Assembly: GCF_014697105.1 (NCBI RefSeq)
Contig: NZ_JACJRF010000016.1
Location: 1-64,000 of the forward strand
DNA length: 64,000 nucleotides
From: Anabaena subtropica FACHB-260
Lineage (GTDB): Bacteria > Cyanobacteriota > Cyanobacteriia > Cyanobacteriales > Nostocaceae
Direction of reading: 5' to 3'
This document shows, in pieces, positions 28,774 through 37,758 of this stretch (positions are counted from its first letter, which is position 1; every line of letters begins with the position of its first letter). Below the pieces are notes generated by a model. That model was not told the DNA's origin and did no database searches. It saw only the letters and a program-made list of their open reading frames with translations. A program made the position numbers and the translations under genes.

Positions 28774-29044
28774 TTTCCTGAATATCCCAAGGCAGAGATT
28801 GCAAATTGATTGTATCTAAAATACTTTGTGAGTATACAGCTATTCTGAATTATTCAAGAGGATGAATAGTTCAAGAATTACATAACAAAACCTTTTGCTT
28901 TGAAATACAGACTATAAGAGGGTAGGGATGTAGGAGTTTAAGGATTGTGAACAGCTAGACTCCTCTAACCTTGGTCAAACCGTTGATTTTTCGTTTTTAT
29001 GCGTAAGTTCTAGAGTTGAAGACTTGAGACAAAACAAAAAATAA
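28774..29044. other. Non-coding region, promoter of the anchored hypothetical
   Basis: With the rbp terminator this gap is about 340 bp. No gene seen. It holds the promoter of the minus-strand hypothetical gene and ends at the terminator of the RNA-binding-protein gene. Confidence 0.4.
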
Positions 29045-29080
29045 TCCAGCAGATTTGAGCTTTTGCTTTTATCTGCTGGA
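29045..29080 (-). terminator. Rho-independent terminator of the RNA-binding-protein gene
   Basis: TCCAGCAGAT (29045-29054) pairs with ATCTGCTGGA (29071-29080), and on the minus strand the stem is followed by ATTATTTTTTGTTTTG. It lies 31 bp after the stop codon. This is a textbook terminator. Confidence 0.8.
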
Positions 29081-29111
29081 AACTCTAAACTTTATATTTT
29101 AGTAATAGCCT

Positions 29112-29435
29112 TTAGTAGCGGCGATTACCACCACCACCGCCACCACGGTTATTATTGCCCCAGTTACCGCCACCACGAGAAGGACTTCTTTCTTCACGGG
29201 GTTTAGCTTTGTTGACTTTTAAATCACGCCCCATCCATTCAGCACCATCAAGTGCTTCGATGGCAGCAGTTTCTTGAGCTTCTGTTTCCATTTCTACAAA
29301 AGCAAACCCACGAGGACGGCCAGTTTCACGGTCGGTAGGTAACTGAACGCGGCTAACTTTTCCGTACTCTGCGAAGGCCAGCTTCAGGTCTTCCTCTGTA
29401 ACTTGGTAGGATAAGTTACCGATGTAAATTGACAT
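29112..29435 (-). CDS. RRM-type RNA-binding protein (cyanobacterial Rbp)
   Basis: The 107-residue protein has one RNA-recognition motif with RNP2 IYIGNL (residues 3-8) and RNP1 RGFAFVEM (near 43-50), followed by a glycine/arginine/asparagine-rich tail (RGGGNWGNNNRGGG). This is the layout of the cold-induced Rbp family of Nostoc and Anabaena, which bind RNA and may act as RNA chaperones. The tail is the type II form with a Gly-rich end. The start ATG at 29435 and the strong terminator downstream point to a single-gene transcript. The long leader before the start could allow cold control, by analogy with rbpA1, but no sequence feature proves it here. Confidence 0.93.
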   Translation of the reverse strand: MSIYIGNLSYQVTEEDLKLAFAEYGKVSRVQLPTDRETGRPRGFAFVEMETEAQETAAIEALDGAEWMGRDLKVNKAKPREERSPSRGGGNWGNNNRGGGGGGNRRY

Positions 29436-29638
29436 ACAATGTCTCCGAATTCAGGAAATGTAGAGAGTTAAATTCGGAGAGATACTTTTTATAAATCAAA
29501 ATGAGTCACTCAACCGAAAATAATTCTTATAGACTCAACTATAGCACAGCTGTTCAATGTTGGCAGGTCTTACACAGCATAGTAATTTGTAATTTTTAAT
29601 TCAGACTTATCGACTTAATCTGGGTTTAGGTGTTGAGT

Positions 29639-30511
29639 TTATAGTCTCTCGAACTGTGCTAATATTTCTTGTGCTTGTTGACAAAGTGTTTCATGATGCT
29701 GACCATTACTAGCCAACAATCCACCCCACTGATTGATATCTCTAGTATTGTACTGTAATGCAGTACCGTCAAAGTGGGTAAACTTACCCCCAGCTTCTGT
29801 CAAAATTAATTCTGGGGCTGCTATATCCCAATCTTTGGGAGCTGATTTGCCAGATAGGGAAATGTAAAGGTCTGCTTGTTGCTCAAGAATAGTAGTGATT
29901 TTGCAACCCACACTGCCTACGGATTTTTGATGGTAAGAAGGCAAATGTTCCAATAAATAGTTTAACTTTTGATTGCGGTGAGAACGACTCACAACTATTG
30001 TTAGCTCCTCCGGGTGCTTGGTTGTGTTGTTAAATGATAGTTGTAATAAATTAGAACTTTTTCGGCTCTCTACAAATGTACCACCGTTTTTGGTAGCGTA
30101 ATATAGTTTTTCTGCTTCTGGTATGGCTACCACGGCTAAGACGGGCCTATGTTCTTTTACTAAAGCAATGTGAACTGCGTAGTCCCCTGTTTTTTCGATA
30201 AAGCCGCGTGTCCCATCTAAGGGATCGATTATCCATACCCAATCAGCACCTGATTGGCTATCTTTGTTTAACTCTGATTGATAGGTTTCTTCGCTGATGT
30301 AAGCGAAATCTTCTCGCCCTAAAGCTGCTTGTAGCTTTTGTAAGATGTATTGACTGACGGTAACATCGGCAACGGTAACAGGCTCATTTTGTTTATACTG
30401 CACGTTGAGGTTTGAGTCTTTTGCTGTGCCGTGATAATAGGATTGTAATATTTCGGCTGCACCCCAACCAACGGCACGAGCGATCGCTAGTATTTCTTGT
30501 AAGTCTTTCAT
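29639..30511 (-). CDS. cysQ: 3'(2'),5'-bisphosphate nucleotidase / inositol-monophosphatase family (CysQ-like)
   Basis: The 290-residue protein (start chosen below) has the metal-binding signature DPLDGTRGFIE (Asp96 and Asp99) and the C-terminal DWDIAAPELILTEAGG of the IMPase/CysQ superfamily. CysQ-type enzymes remove the 3'-phosphate from PAP, protecting sulfate metabolism; inositol or fructose-1,6-bisphosphatase activity is an alternative. The start ATG at 30511 overlaps the stop codon of the upstream PfkB gene in the sequence AATGA, so translation is coupled; a longer ATG at 30526 is possible but would overlap more. It is the second gene of a two-gene unit. Confidence 0.85.
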   Translation of the reverse strand: MKDLQEILAIARAVGWGAAEILQSYYHGTAKDSNLNVQYKQNEPVTVADVTVSQYILQKLQAALGREDFAYISEETYQSELNKDSQSGADWVWIIDPLDGTRGFIEKTGDYAVHIALVKEHRPVLAVVAIPEAEKLYYATKNGGTFVESRKSSNLLQLSFNNTTKHPEELTIVVSRSHRNQKLNYLLEHLPSYHQKSVGSVGCKITTILEQQADLYISLSGKSAPKDWDIAAPELILTEAGGKFTHFDGTALQYNTRDINQWGGLLASNGQHHETLCQQAQEILAQFERL

Positions 30512-31368
30512 TTCACATCCATCCAACGGCGCGTACCAAAAAGTTTACAAGCATCAGCAGTGATTTTGGCTGCTCCCTCCAGTGCTTTCGTAAAACTTGC
30601 TTGTAATATCCAGTGGCAAAAAGCACCGTGAAAAATATCTCCAGCCCCCAGTGTATCAACTGCCGTAATCGTCGGTACAACTACAGTACCACGTTGACCA
30701 CAACTGAAATATTCAATTGGTTTTTCTCCGTGGGTAATAGCGATGTGGGGAACTCCTAATTTGTGGATATAGGTAAAAACTTCTTCACCACTACTACAGT
30801 TAGGGGGATAAAAGTTAGCTGAACAAATGGCGTAGTCAACTAATGGCAATATTTTCTCAAACCCCGGTTTCCAACTACCGCCATCAATTACCACGGGTAT
30901 ATTATTAGCTTTAGCCATTTGTGCGATGATACATCCCACCGCCATCTGATGTCCATCAATCAGAACGATATCAATATTATGTAAAATCTCTGGTGGGATA
31001 GATTCGTTAGTAGCTTGAGTTTTGACAGCGTTGATAGAAATGACAGCCCGTTCCCCGGTGGATTGAGTGACAATAATTGAAGATACAGGTGGTGGTGTAT
31101 TAATAGTAGGATCAAGGTCAGCGATCGCTACTTGATATTTGGTTAAATCACTATGGATTAGCTGTGTCATCGGGTGGGAACCAACCACACCCAAAACTAT
31201 AGCTTGATTACCCAAATAACTAAAAGTGACAGATGCGTTAGTAGCAGGGCCGCCTGCTGCTACAGTGTAGTCAGTCGCCACTAGCTTTTGATTATTTTTA
31301 GGGGCAAATTCAGCTAAGTAAATTAAATCTAATGTTACCAAGCCTACAAATAAACCGTGATTAGTCAT
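30508..31368 (-). CDS. PfkB-family sugar kinase (ribokinase-like)
   Basis: The 286-residue protein has the PfkB glycine motif GGPATNAS (about residues 39-46) and the C-terminal signature DTLGAGDIFHGAF with catalytic Asp244. These kinases phosphorylate sugars, nucleosides or similar hydroxyl groups using ATP. The substrate cannot be decided. Its stop codon overlaps the start of the CysQ-like phosphatase, a close partnership of a kinase and a phosphatase. The ATG at 31368 is formed by the heptamer repeat ACTAATG; an upstream copy of the same repeat gives another ATG that meets a TAA after four codons, so the second ATG must be the start. Confidence 0.85.
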   Translation of the reverse strand: MTNHGLFVGLVTLDLIYLAEFAPKNNQKLVATDYTVAAGGPATNASVTFSYLGNQAIVLGVVGSHPMTQLIHSDLTKYQVAIADLDPTINTPPPVSSIIVTQSTGERAVISINAVKTQATNESIPPEILHNIDIVLIDGHQMAVGCIIAQMAKANNIPVVIDGGSWKPGFEKILPLVDYAICSANFYPPNCSSGEEVFTYIHKLGVPHIAITHGEKPIEYFSCGQRGTVVVPTITAVDTLGAGDIFHGAFCHWILQASFTKALEGAAKITADACKLFGTRRWMDVK

Positions 31369-31380
31369 TAGTCATTAGTC
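31356..31380. repeat. ACTAATG heptamer repeat providing the PfkB start codon
   Basis: On the minus strand three copies of the ACTAATG/ACTAATC heptamer in tandem span the PfkB start region. The repeat length of 7 shifts the frame at each copy, so only one ATG is in frame with the gene. Confidence 0.5.
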
Positions 31381-31431
31381 CGCAGTTCACTGTCATTTCC
31401 TTCCCTATCTTATTTCCACTCCCTATTTCTA

Positions 31432-32289
31432 ATGCAGACCGATCCCAAACCAGGAACACTATATATAGTTGGCACACCCATTGGTAACTTGGAGGATATC
31501 ACTTTTCGGGCGGTGCGGATTTTGCAAAATGTGGATTTGATTGCGGCGGAAGATACGCGCCACACAGGGAAGTTGCTCCAGCATTTGCAGGTAAAAACAC
31601 CGCAAATTAGTTACCATGAACATAATCGTAGCAGTCGTATCCCAGAATTATTAGAGCATTTGCATATTGGTAAAGCGATCGCCCTTGTGAGTGATGCGGG
31701 TATGCCGGGAATTTCTGATCCTGGTTACGAACTGGTAAAAGCTTGTATTGAGGTAGGGGTAAAAGTAGTTCCTATTCCTGGTGCGAGTGCGGCAATTACA
31801 GCGTTGAGTGCGGCGGGATTACCAACAGATAAGTTTGTATTTGAGGGTTTTCTGCCAGCCAAAGGTCAACAAAGACGAGAACATTTAGAGGCTTTACAAA
31901 CGGAATCCCGTACTCTAATTTTCTACGAATCGCCGCATCGCCTGCGTGAAACTTTACAAGACTTAGCAGAAGTTTGGGGAAGCGATCGCCAAATTGTCTT
32001 GGCAAGGGAGTTAACTAAATTATATGAGGAATTTTGGCGGGGGAGTATTGAGGAAGCGATCGCCCATTACCAACAAAAAGAACCCCAAGGTGAATATACA
32101 CTCTTGGTAGCTGGACAACCACCTAGCCAAACTTTACTCACAGAAGAACAACTAAAGGCAGAGTTGCAACAATTAATTAGTCAAGGAATATCGCGATCGC
32201 AGGCTAGCCGTCAACTAGCAAAATACACTTCTCTTAACCGTCGCCAAGTTTATCAACTCGCTCTTTCTATAGTTATGAATCCTGAATAG
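31432..32289 (+). CDS. rsmI: 16S rRNA (cytidine1402-2'-O)-methyltransferase RsmI
   Basis: The 285-residue protein has the tetrapyrrole-methylase fold and RsmI signatures: LYIVGTPIGNLEDITFRA (residues 9-26), AAEDTRHTGKLLQHL and LVSDAGMPGISDPGYELV, then PGASAAITALSAAGL. RsmI adds the 2'-O-methyl group to C1402 of 16S rRNA in the decoding centre, with RsmH adding the N4-methyl. The C-terminal part is a helical domain (SRSQASRQLAKYTSLNRRQVYQLAL). It is divergent from the PfkB gene, 63 bp between them. Start ATG at 31432. Confidence 0.95.
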   Translation: MQTDPKPGTLYIVGTPIGNLEDITFRAVRILQNVDLIAAEDTRHTGKLLQHLQVKTPQISYHEHNRSSRIPELLEHLHIGKAIALVSDAGMPGISDPGYELVKACIEVGVKVVPIPGASAAITALSAAGLPTDKFVFEGFLPAKGQQRREHLEALQTESRTLIFYESPHRLRETLQDLAEVWGSDRQIVLARELTKLYEEFWRGSIEEAIAHYQQKEPQGEYTLLVAGQPPSQTLLTEEQLKAELQQLISQGISRSQASRQLAKYTSLNRRQVYQLALSIVMNPE

Positions 32290-32527
32290 TAACGCAGCGA
32301 TCGCTTGAGAACGAATCTGCGATAATTAAATAGAGGAATCCTATTTGATTATTGAAAAAATATAAGTATCTATAGGGTAGGCATTGCCCAAAGCCACTTG
32401 CTACCCTGCGGGAACGCTAAGAGTGAATAAGCAGGGAAACCCGTCCAACGCAGTGGCTCCCCTACGCTTATTTCAGAAATCAAGGATGAATCCTATTAGA
32501 TCCAGATACTATTTAAGAATCTGACTA
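32290..32527. repeat. Non-coding repeat-rich spacer
   Basis: Holds short sequences typical of cyanobacterial repeats, such as CTTGCTACCCTGCGGGAACG and CGTCCAACGCAGTGGCTCCC near 32398-32462. No gene seen. Confidence 0.4.
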
Positions 32528-32731
32528 TTAGTCTTCAGGAAGAACCCATTTAGGCGGTTCTGTCATTTTTTTTCGCAGACGTTCTTCCGCCATTTGCAAC
32601 ATTTGGTCTAAAGAAGTCTCGGCAATGAATTGAGAGGTAGCCTCTCTAAACTCAATGTTCGGACATTTATCCCCTAGAACACAACCGTTGACGCAAGCTT
32701 GAGCGCAGTTAATTTTCTGCTCCACAGTCAA
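32528..32731 (-). CDS. Conserved-type small cysteine protein (67 residues)
   Basis: Four cysteines at positions 9, 13, 17 and 23 (CAQACVNGCVLGDKC) suggest a small metal- or cluster-binding head, followed by a helical part (LDQMLQMAEERLRKKMTE) and the end PPKWVLPED. The spacing is tight and would be surprising by chance. I believe it is a conserved cyanobacterial protein of unknown role. Start ATG at 32731, with AGAGAGGA upstream. It is convergent with rsmI and divergent from mnmE. Confidence 0.65.
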   Translation of the reverse strand: MTVEQKINCAQACVNGCVLGDKCPNIEFREATSQFIAETSLDQMLQMAEERLRKKMTEPPKWVLPED

Positions 32732-32951
32732 TTCCTCTCTACTCAGGGGTTTTTTTTACCCTCCAGATAAATTTTACCTTGCTAGTTAGGATTAAATTAG
32801 TCTAAATATCTACCATTTTAGAAATAAAGCAGGAAAAAGGACTAGGGATTAAGAAGATGAGGTAGGAGAAGAAACAGTGGAGCCAGTGGCGTAGCACAGA
32901 GCAGGGGAAGAAAAGAACGACTGTTGACTAATGACTATGGACTAATTACTA

Positions 32952-34343
32952 ATGACTAAACTATTAGCTATTACAGGAACTATTGCGGCGATCGCTACTG
33001 CTATTGTCCCTCAACAAGGTAGCGTGGGTATTGTGCGGGTGTCTGGTTCCCAAGCTCTGGCTATTGCCCAAACTCTGTTTCATACACCAGGTAAGCAAGT
33101 TTGGGACAGTCACCGGATTCTCTACGGTTACATCCGCCATCCCCAAACGCTAAAAGTTATAGATGAGGCACTGCTGCTGATCATGCAAGCGCCTCGCTCT
33201 TACACCCGTGAAGACGTAGTAGAGTTCCATTGCCACGGTGGGATTATGGCAGTACAACAGGTATTGCAACTATGTCTGGAAAGCGGCGCTAGATTAGCTC
33301 AACCGGGGGAATTTACCCTCAGAGCCTTTTTGAATGGCAGACTAGATTTAACTCAAGCCGAGAGTATTGCTGATTTGGTAGGAGCGCGATCGCCCCAAGC
33401 TGCTCAAACGGCTTTAGCTGGTTTACAAGGCAAACTAGCTCATCCCATCCGCCAGTTACGCGCCAACTGTTTGGATATTTTGGCAGAAATTGAAGCTCGG
33501 ATTGATTTTGAGGAAGACTTACCGCCTTTGGATGATAAAGCCATAATATCAGATATTGAAAACACTGCCGCAGAAATTTCTAAATTACTGGCAACTAAAG
33601 ACAAAGGTGAACTGCTGCGAACAGGCTTAAAAGTGGCCATTGTCGGTCGTCCGAATGTAGGTAAATCCAGCTTATTGAATGCTTGGAGCCAGAGCGATCG
33701 CGCCATTGTCACCGACTTACCCGGTACAACCCGCGACGTTGTAGAATCGCAGTTAGTTGTCGGGGGCATTCCCGTACAGGTGCTAGATACAGCAGGCATT
33801 CGGGAGACTAGCGACCAAGTAGAAAAGATAGGCGTAGAGCGATCGCGTCAAGCTGCCAACACAGCTGATTTAGTCTTGTTAACCATCGATGCTGCCACAG
33901 GCTGGACTACTGGCGACCAAGAAATTTATGAACAGGTAAAACACCGTCCGTTAATTCTAGTGATGAACAAAATTGATTTAGTAGACAAGAAATTGATTTT
34001 ATCCTTTAAATATCCCGAAAATATTAATCAAATTGTTCACACAGCCGCAGCCCAAAAACAAGGAATTGATGCTTTAGAAACTGCAATATTAGAGATAGTT
34101 CAAGCCGGAAAAGTGAAAGCAGCTGATATGGATTTAGCCATTAATCAAAGACAAGCCGCAGCCCTCACCCAAGCGAAAATTTCTCTAGAACAAGTGCAAG
34201 CAACAATTACCCAGCAACTACCCCTAGATTTTTGGACAATTGACTTACGCGGTGCAATTCATGCGCTAGGAGAAATCACAGGGGAAGAAGTAACGGAGTC
34301 AGTGCTTGATAGGATTTTTAGTAGATTTTGTATAGGGAAATAA
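32952..34343 (+). CDS. mnmE: tRNA uridine-5-carboxymethylaminomethyl modification GTPase MnmE
   Basis: The 463-residue protein has an N-terminal folate-binding domain, a G domain with [14 protein letters not shown] (about residues 232-245), DTAGIRET and NKIDLV, and ends in the absolutely typical CIGK motif. MnmE works with MnmG to modify U34 of certain tRNAs. The start ATG at 32952 sits inside a heptamer-repeat tract (GACTAATGACT type), which supplies the start codon; the next in-frame ATG is later than the conserved N-terminus. The final 463 residues agree with the normal length. Confidence 0.95.
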   Translation: MTKLLAITGTIAAIATAIVPQQGSVGIVRVSGSQALAIAQTLFHTPGKQVWDSHRILYGYIRHPQTLKVIDEALLLIMQAPRSYTREDVVEFHCHGGIMAVQQVLQLCLESGARLAQPGEFTLRAFLNGRLDLTQAESIADLVGARSPQAAQTALAGLQGKLAHPIRQLRANCLDILAEIEARIDFEEDLPPLDDKAIISDIENTAAEISKLLATKDKGELLRTGLKVAIVGRPNVGKSSLLNAWSQSDRAIVTDLPGTTRDVVESQLVVGGIPVQVLDTAGIRETSDQVEKIGVERSRQAANTADLVLLTIDAATGWTTGDQEIYEQVKHRPLILVMNKIDLVDKKLILSFKYPENINQIVHTAAAQKQGIDALETAILEIVQAGKVKAADMDLAINQRQAAALTQAKISLEQVQATITQQLPLDFWTIDLRGAIHALGEITGEEVTESVLDRIFSRFCIGK

Positions 34344-34559
34344 ACACTGTAAATGGAGCTTGGGGGAGGAAATAAGGGGGTTGCACTCGTGCTAACTAAG
34401 TGCGTAAGAGAAGCCACCTGTGACAAGTCTTGATGTAATATTGATACATTAATTTATAATTTCTATAGTTCTCTGTATTAGAATATACTGTTAACGGAGA
34501 AATTTGGCTTTTCATAGTTGAGTGAAGGAAAACATTAGTTAAGGTAGTTACTAAAATCT
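34344..34559. other. Spacer between mnmE and the DUF262 gene
   Basis: About 216 bp, AT-rich toward its end. No gene and no clear terminator. HIP1 is absent from 33847 to 38145. Confidence 0.4.
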
Positions 34560-37148
34560 ATGGATGATATATTTTTGAAGCAAGAAGATTTTGAAAGAAT
34601 ATTTTCATCTCACTTAAAAATTAGTACATATTCACAAAGCATAGAAAGTTTATTTAGAGACAGAAACTTAAACAAAATTAAATATGACCCCTATTATCAA
34701 AGAAATTATGTTTGGACTCCTGAAAAAGCAACATTTTTTATAGAAAGTATTTTACTTGGGACAGAAATCCCACCAATAATACTTTTTGATAGTGGAAACA
34801 CAAAAGAAGTAATTGACGGAAGACAAAGGTTTGAGACAATATTGCGTTTTCTCAAAAAAGACTTAAAGCTAACTGAAAAAGGTCTGTACGAGTTAAAAGA
34901 GCTAAAGAAAAAATCTTTTCAAGATTTAAGTACACAAATTCAAGACCTTTTCCTTGATTCTAAACTGAGAGTATTTGAGTTTGCTATAGTAAATGAGCCT
35001 AAATTAGATAGTGATCTGGAAGATAAGATAAAAAAAGAAATCTTTTCTAGATATAATTCAGGCATTACACCTTTAAAAAAAGCAGAAATCGAGAATGCCG
35101 CATATTTAAATGATCCTATAACTAAGTGCTTCAAGGATTTATTAACTACAGATCCAGTACAAGCAGAGAAAATATATCAGCTTTTTTTAAAGCATACTAA
35201 AACAGAAGATAATATCAAATTTAGAATCCAGAAAATTCTAACTTTTGTAAGAAAACAACTAATTCTAAGTATGCTGCCAATTAGAAGTTATGCTTCTAGT
35301 CCAGCAAGAACTGAAACGGTTGATAAACTTTACGAATTGATAGGTAGAAGTTGCGATCCCAAAGATTTATATAAAAATTTTTTGAACAGGTCTGAGTTAG
35401 TTGAGAAAGTAAATTCGACTCTAGAGTCAAGGGCAATCAGGTCTAATAGATTAGTTTGTGAGTGTCTTTTATGGGCTTTTTCAATACTGGAAAAAGAAAA
35501 TGTTCCCAGAGGAGATTTCGAAAGTGTTGCGTTATCTATGGAATTTTCTCGTTATGTAGAAAAGAACATAATTACTTTTGCTCTAGAAGGGTCACATTTT
35601 TATTCACCTACACTTGGAAGATATCAAACTATAGCTAACTTTTTCAGTAGTAAACTAAAAATTAACTTTACTAACTATTTAGGCGGCGGCAACCCCAAAA
35701 TTAAAAATTATGAGCAGGATGATACGTTAGTTAAAGTTAGTCAGTTAGAAACTTTAAGAACAACAAAGCCAGACCCTCAAAGAGTAACAATTGACGATTT
35801 TCTTTCAAGAATAAGGAAGAAAAGACTACTTTTACGTCCACCTTATCAAAGATCTGAAGTTATTAGTATACCCAAAGCATCTGCATTAATAGAGAGCATT
35901 TTGCTTGGTATTCAATTGCCACCAATATTTATTTTTAGTCGTAATGATGGAGTATGGGAAGTTATTGATGGACAACAGCGATTACTTTCGATTCTTGCAT
36001 TTACCGGTGGATCTTATATTGATGAAGAAGGAAATGAACAAAAATCTAAAAATGATAAATTTGCCTTGAGGCAGTTAAGAATACTTAGAGATTTAGAAAA
36101 AAATAGATTTGATAATTTTAATGTAAATTTACAGGATAAAATTTATGATTTTCCACTTCTAGTTGTTGAAATCGAGGAGAGAATTAATCCTCAATTTCAG
36201 CCTGTTGATTTATTTATCAGATTAAATAATAAGCCATTCCCTATCTTAGAAAATTCGTTTGAAATGTGGAATGCTTGGGTTAAAAAGGAATTAATAGATG
36301 AGATTAAAAAGAATGCAGCAAAACATAAAAATTGGTTATACATTACTATTGCTAGTAAGAAAAATGACTATGGAGATAGGATGTTGAATGAAGAATTATA
36401 TACGTTATTAGTTTATTTAGATTATCATAAAACTAGCGGAAAAGGTAAATCTACTGGAGTTCTTAATATACATATAAAAAACAATTCTGTAAATGCGAGA
36501 ATTAAAGATAAAAGGGATGTTACAAAATTACTCCACGATGCTTCTACAAACGTAGACTCCTTGCGTTCGTTTCGAGAAAGCATTAAGCACGTAGAAAGTT
36601 TTATTAAAATTTTAAGATTGATTCTCCTTGATAGAGACATTGATGATGGTGTTGATAATTTTTTGATGGAAGAAGTGAACTGCATTTTTGATGCCGGCAG
36701 AAATTTAGCAGTTCTTGTTAGAAGGTTTCAAGACTTTTATATGCTATGGCATATTTTATCTGATCTAAATCTTCAAATGGCTAAGTTTCATAGGGAAGAA
36801 ATTAAGAAAAGATTAAAGGAACTTTTCGCATATATGAAAAATCCCAGCAGTACTGATCTTGAAATAATTATGAAAGGCTTTAATGAAAGGCTAGAAATTA
36901 TCAAAAGTGATTTTACGCAAAAAGATAGAAAGCTAAGATTAACAGAAGAAGAAAAAAGGCTATTAATTAAGAGCCAAAACAATCAGTGTGCATTGACAGG
37001 TGCAGCAATATATTATGGTGATGATTTGCATTATGATCACATTGTGCCATTATCTATTGGAGGGTCTGATACCATAGATAACATTCAAGTAGCACATGCA
37101 CATGCAAATAGACAAAAAGGTGCTAACGTTTTGCTTAAATACACATAG
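34560..37148 (+). CDS. Tandem DUF262 - HNH protein, candidate defence nuclease
   Basis: The 862-residue protein has two complete DUF262 (ParB/Srx-fold, GmrS-like) units. The first has YYQRNYVWTPEKATFFIESI and EVIDGRQRF (Asp86, Arg90); the second has PPYQRSEVISIPKASALIES and EVIDGQQRL (Asp470, Arg474). A C-terminal HNH nuclease follows: NQCALTG then YDHIVPLSIGGSDTIDNIQ (Asp826, His827) and HANRQKGAN. In GmrSD-type type IV systems a DUF262 nucleotide hydrolase is joined to a DUF1524 HNH nuclease; here the DUF262 part is doubled. The gene uses many AGA and AAA codons, is AT-rich and carries no HIP1 site, unlike its neighbours, so it was probably acquired. Function as a defence nuclease is inference. 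No methylase or partner is adjacent. Start ATG at 34560. Confidence 0.85.
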   Translation: MDDIFLKQEDFERIFSSHLKISTYSQSIESLFRDRNLNKIKYDPYYQRNYVWTPEKATFFIESILLGTEIPPIILFDSGNTKEVIDGRQRFETILRFLKKDLKLTEKGLYELKELKKKSFQDLSTQIQDLFLDSKLRVFEFAIVNEPKLDSDLEDKIKKEIFSRYNSGITPLKKAEIENAAYLNDPITKCFKDLLTTDPVQAEKIYQLFLKHTKTEDNIKFRIQKILTFVRKQLILSMLPIRSYASSPARTETVDKLYELIGRSCDPKDLYKNFLNRSELVEKVNSTLESRAIRSNRLVCECLLWAFSILEKENVPRGDFESVALSMEFSRYVEKNIITFALEGSHFYSPTLGRYQTIANFFSSKLKINFTNYLGGGNPKIKNYEQDDTLVKVSQLETLRTTKPDPQRVTIDDFLSRIRKKRLLLRPPYQRSEVISIPKASALIESILLGIQLPPIFIFSRNDGVWEVIDGQQRLLSILAFTGGSYIDEEGNEQKSKNDKFALRQLRILRDLEKNRFDNFNVNLQDKIYDFPLLVVEIEERINPQFQPVDLFIRLNNKPFPILENSFEMWNAWVKKELIDEIKKNAAKHKNWLYITIASKKNDYGDRMLNEELYTLLVYLDYHKTSGKGKSTGVLNIHIKNNSVNARIKDKRDVTKLLHDASTNVDSLRSFRESIKHVESFIKILRLILLDRDIDDGVDNFLMEEVNCIFDAGRNLAVLVRRFQDFYMLWHILSDLNLQMAKFHREEIKKRLKELFAYMKNPSSTDLEIIMKGFNERLEIIKSDFTQKDRKLRLTEEEKRLLIKSQNNQCALTGAAIYYGDDLHYDHIVPLSIGGSDTIDNIQVAHAHANRQKGANVLLKYT

Positions 37149-37594
37149 GACTTAAATAAAGTAACTATTGATGTGTTATGGTAAGTCTTTTTTGTAATTG
37201 TCACTTACTAGATAGATATTGGCTCTATCGCTCACTTGATAAAGTCAATTAATAAAAAAATGCTTGTTATTAGGTTAATCTCTTTTAAGCAATAGGGTAG
37301 GGGCTTCAAAAGCCTCTAGATAAAAGCTTGCTTTTAATATCGTCGTATGGGGAGCATCCACTTTTGGAAGATATACAAGTTTTGGGAGAATATAACAACA
37401 GAGAAAACAGTAGGTGTCAGCAAGCATGAACCAAGATAAACCAGAAAGAATCAAAGCCTGCTTACAAGAATTGTCAATACTGCTGTATGAAGAAGCAGAC
37501 AGGGAGCAGTGAAGTAGATATACTTAGCAAATACTGAAACCTTCAACACTTCACCCTTAATATTTTGTTCTCTGATTTGACTATAAAATTTAAA
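37149..37594. other. Non-coding region with IS remnant between the DUF262 gene and tRNA-Ser
   Basis: About 446 bp. Two consecutive hairpins lie near 37304-37338: TAGGGGCTT/AAGCCTCTA (with one G-T pair) and TAAAAGC/GCTTTTA. A 28-codon remnant of a transposase-like N-terminus is at 37426-37512. No intact gene. Confidence 0.45.
37426..37512 (+). pseudogene. Probable transposase N-terminal remnant (ISKra4-like)
   Basis: The 28-codon frame starts MNQDKPERIKACLQELSILL and ends YEEADREQ then stop. The pattern K-x-x-RI-x-x-C-x-x-EL-x-x-LLYEEA is what I recall for the start of ISKra4-family transposases found in Nostoc. The rest of the gene is absent. This is recollection, not a search, so the family name is tentative. 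Confidence 0.4.
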
Positions 37595-37679
37595 CGGAGA
37601 GGGGGAGATTCGAACTCCCGGAGGTTTTAGCCTCATCCGATTTCAAGTCGGACGCAATCGACCACTCTGCCACCTCTCC
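37595..37679 (-). tRNA. tRNA-Ser (UGA anticodon)
   Basis: On the minus strand the acceptor arms GGAGAGG (37679-37673) and CCTCTCC close, the anticodon loop CTTGAAA gives UGA, and the T-loop GGGAGTTCGAATCTCCC is present. A long variable arm is consistent with Ser. Discriminator base G; CCA is not encoded. 85 bases. tRNA genes like this are common integration targets, and the DUF262 gene and IS remnant lie immediately beside it. Confidence 0.95.
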
Positions 37680-37758
37680 AAATAAACTGTCGAGCTAGTG
37701 CTGCGCCTACATTTGTGGGTGAGCAATAAAGCTGACAGATAATACTATATCCTATCAT

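Noticed and set aside
34344-37594. Prophage or integrative element at tRNA-Ser
   Set aside because: No integrase, phage structural gene or direct repeat of the tRNA end was seen; only a nuclease-like gene and an IS remnant.
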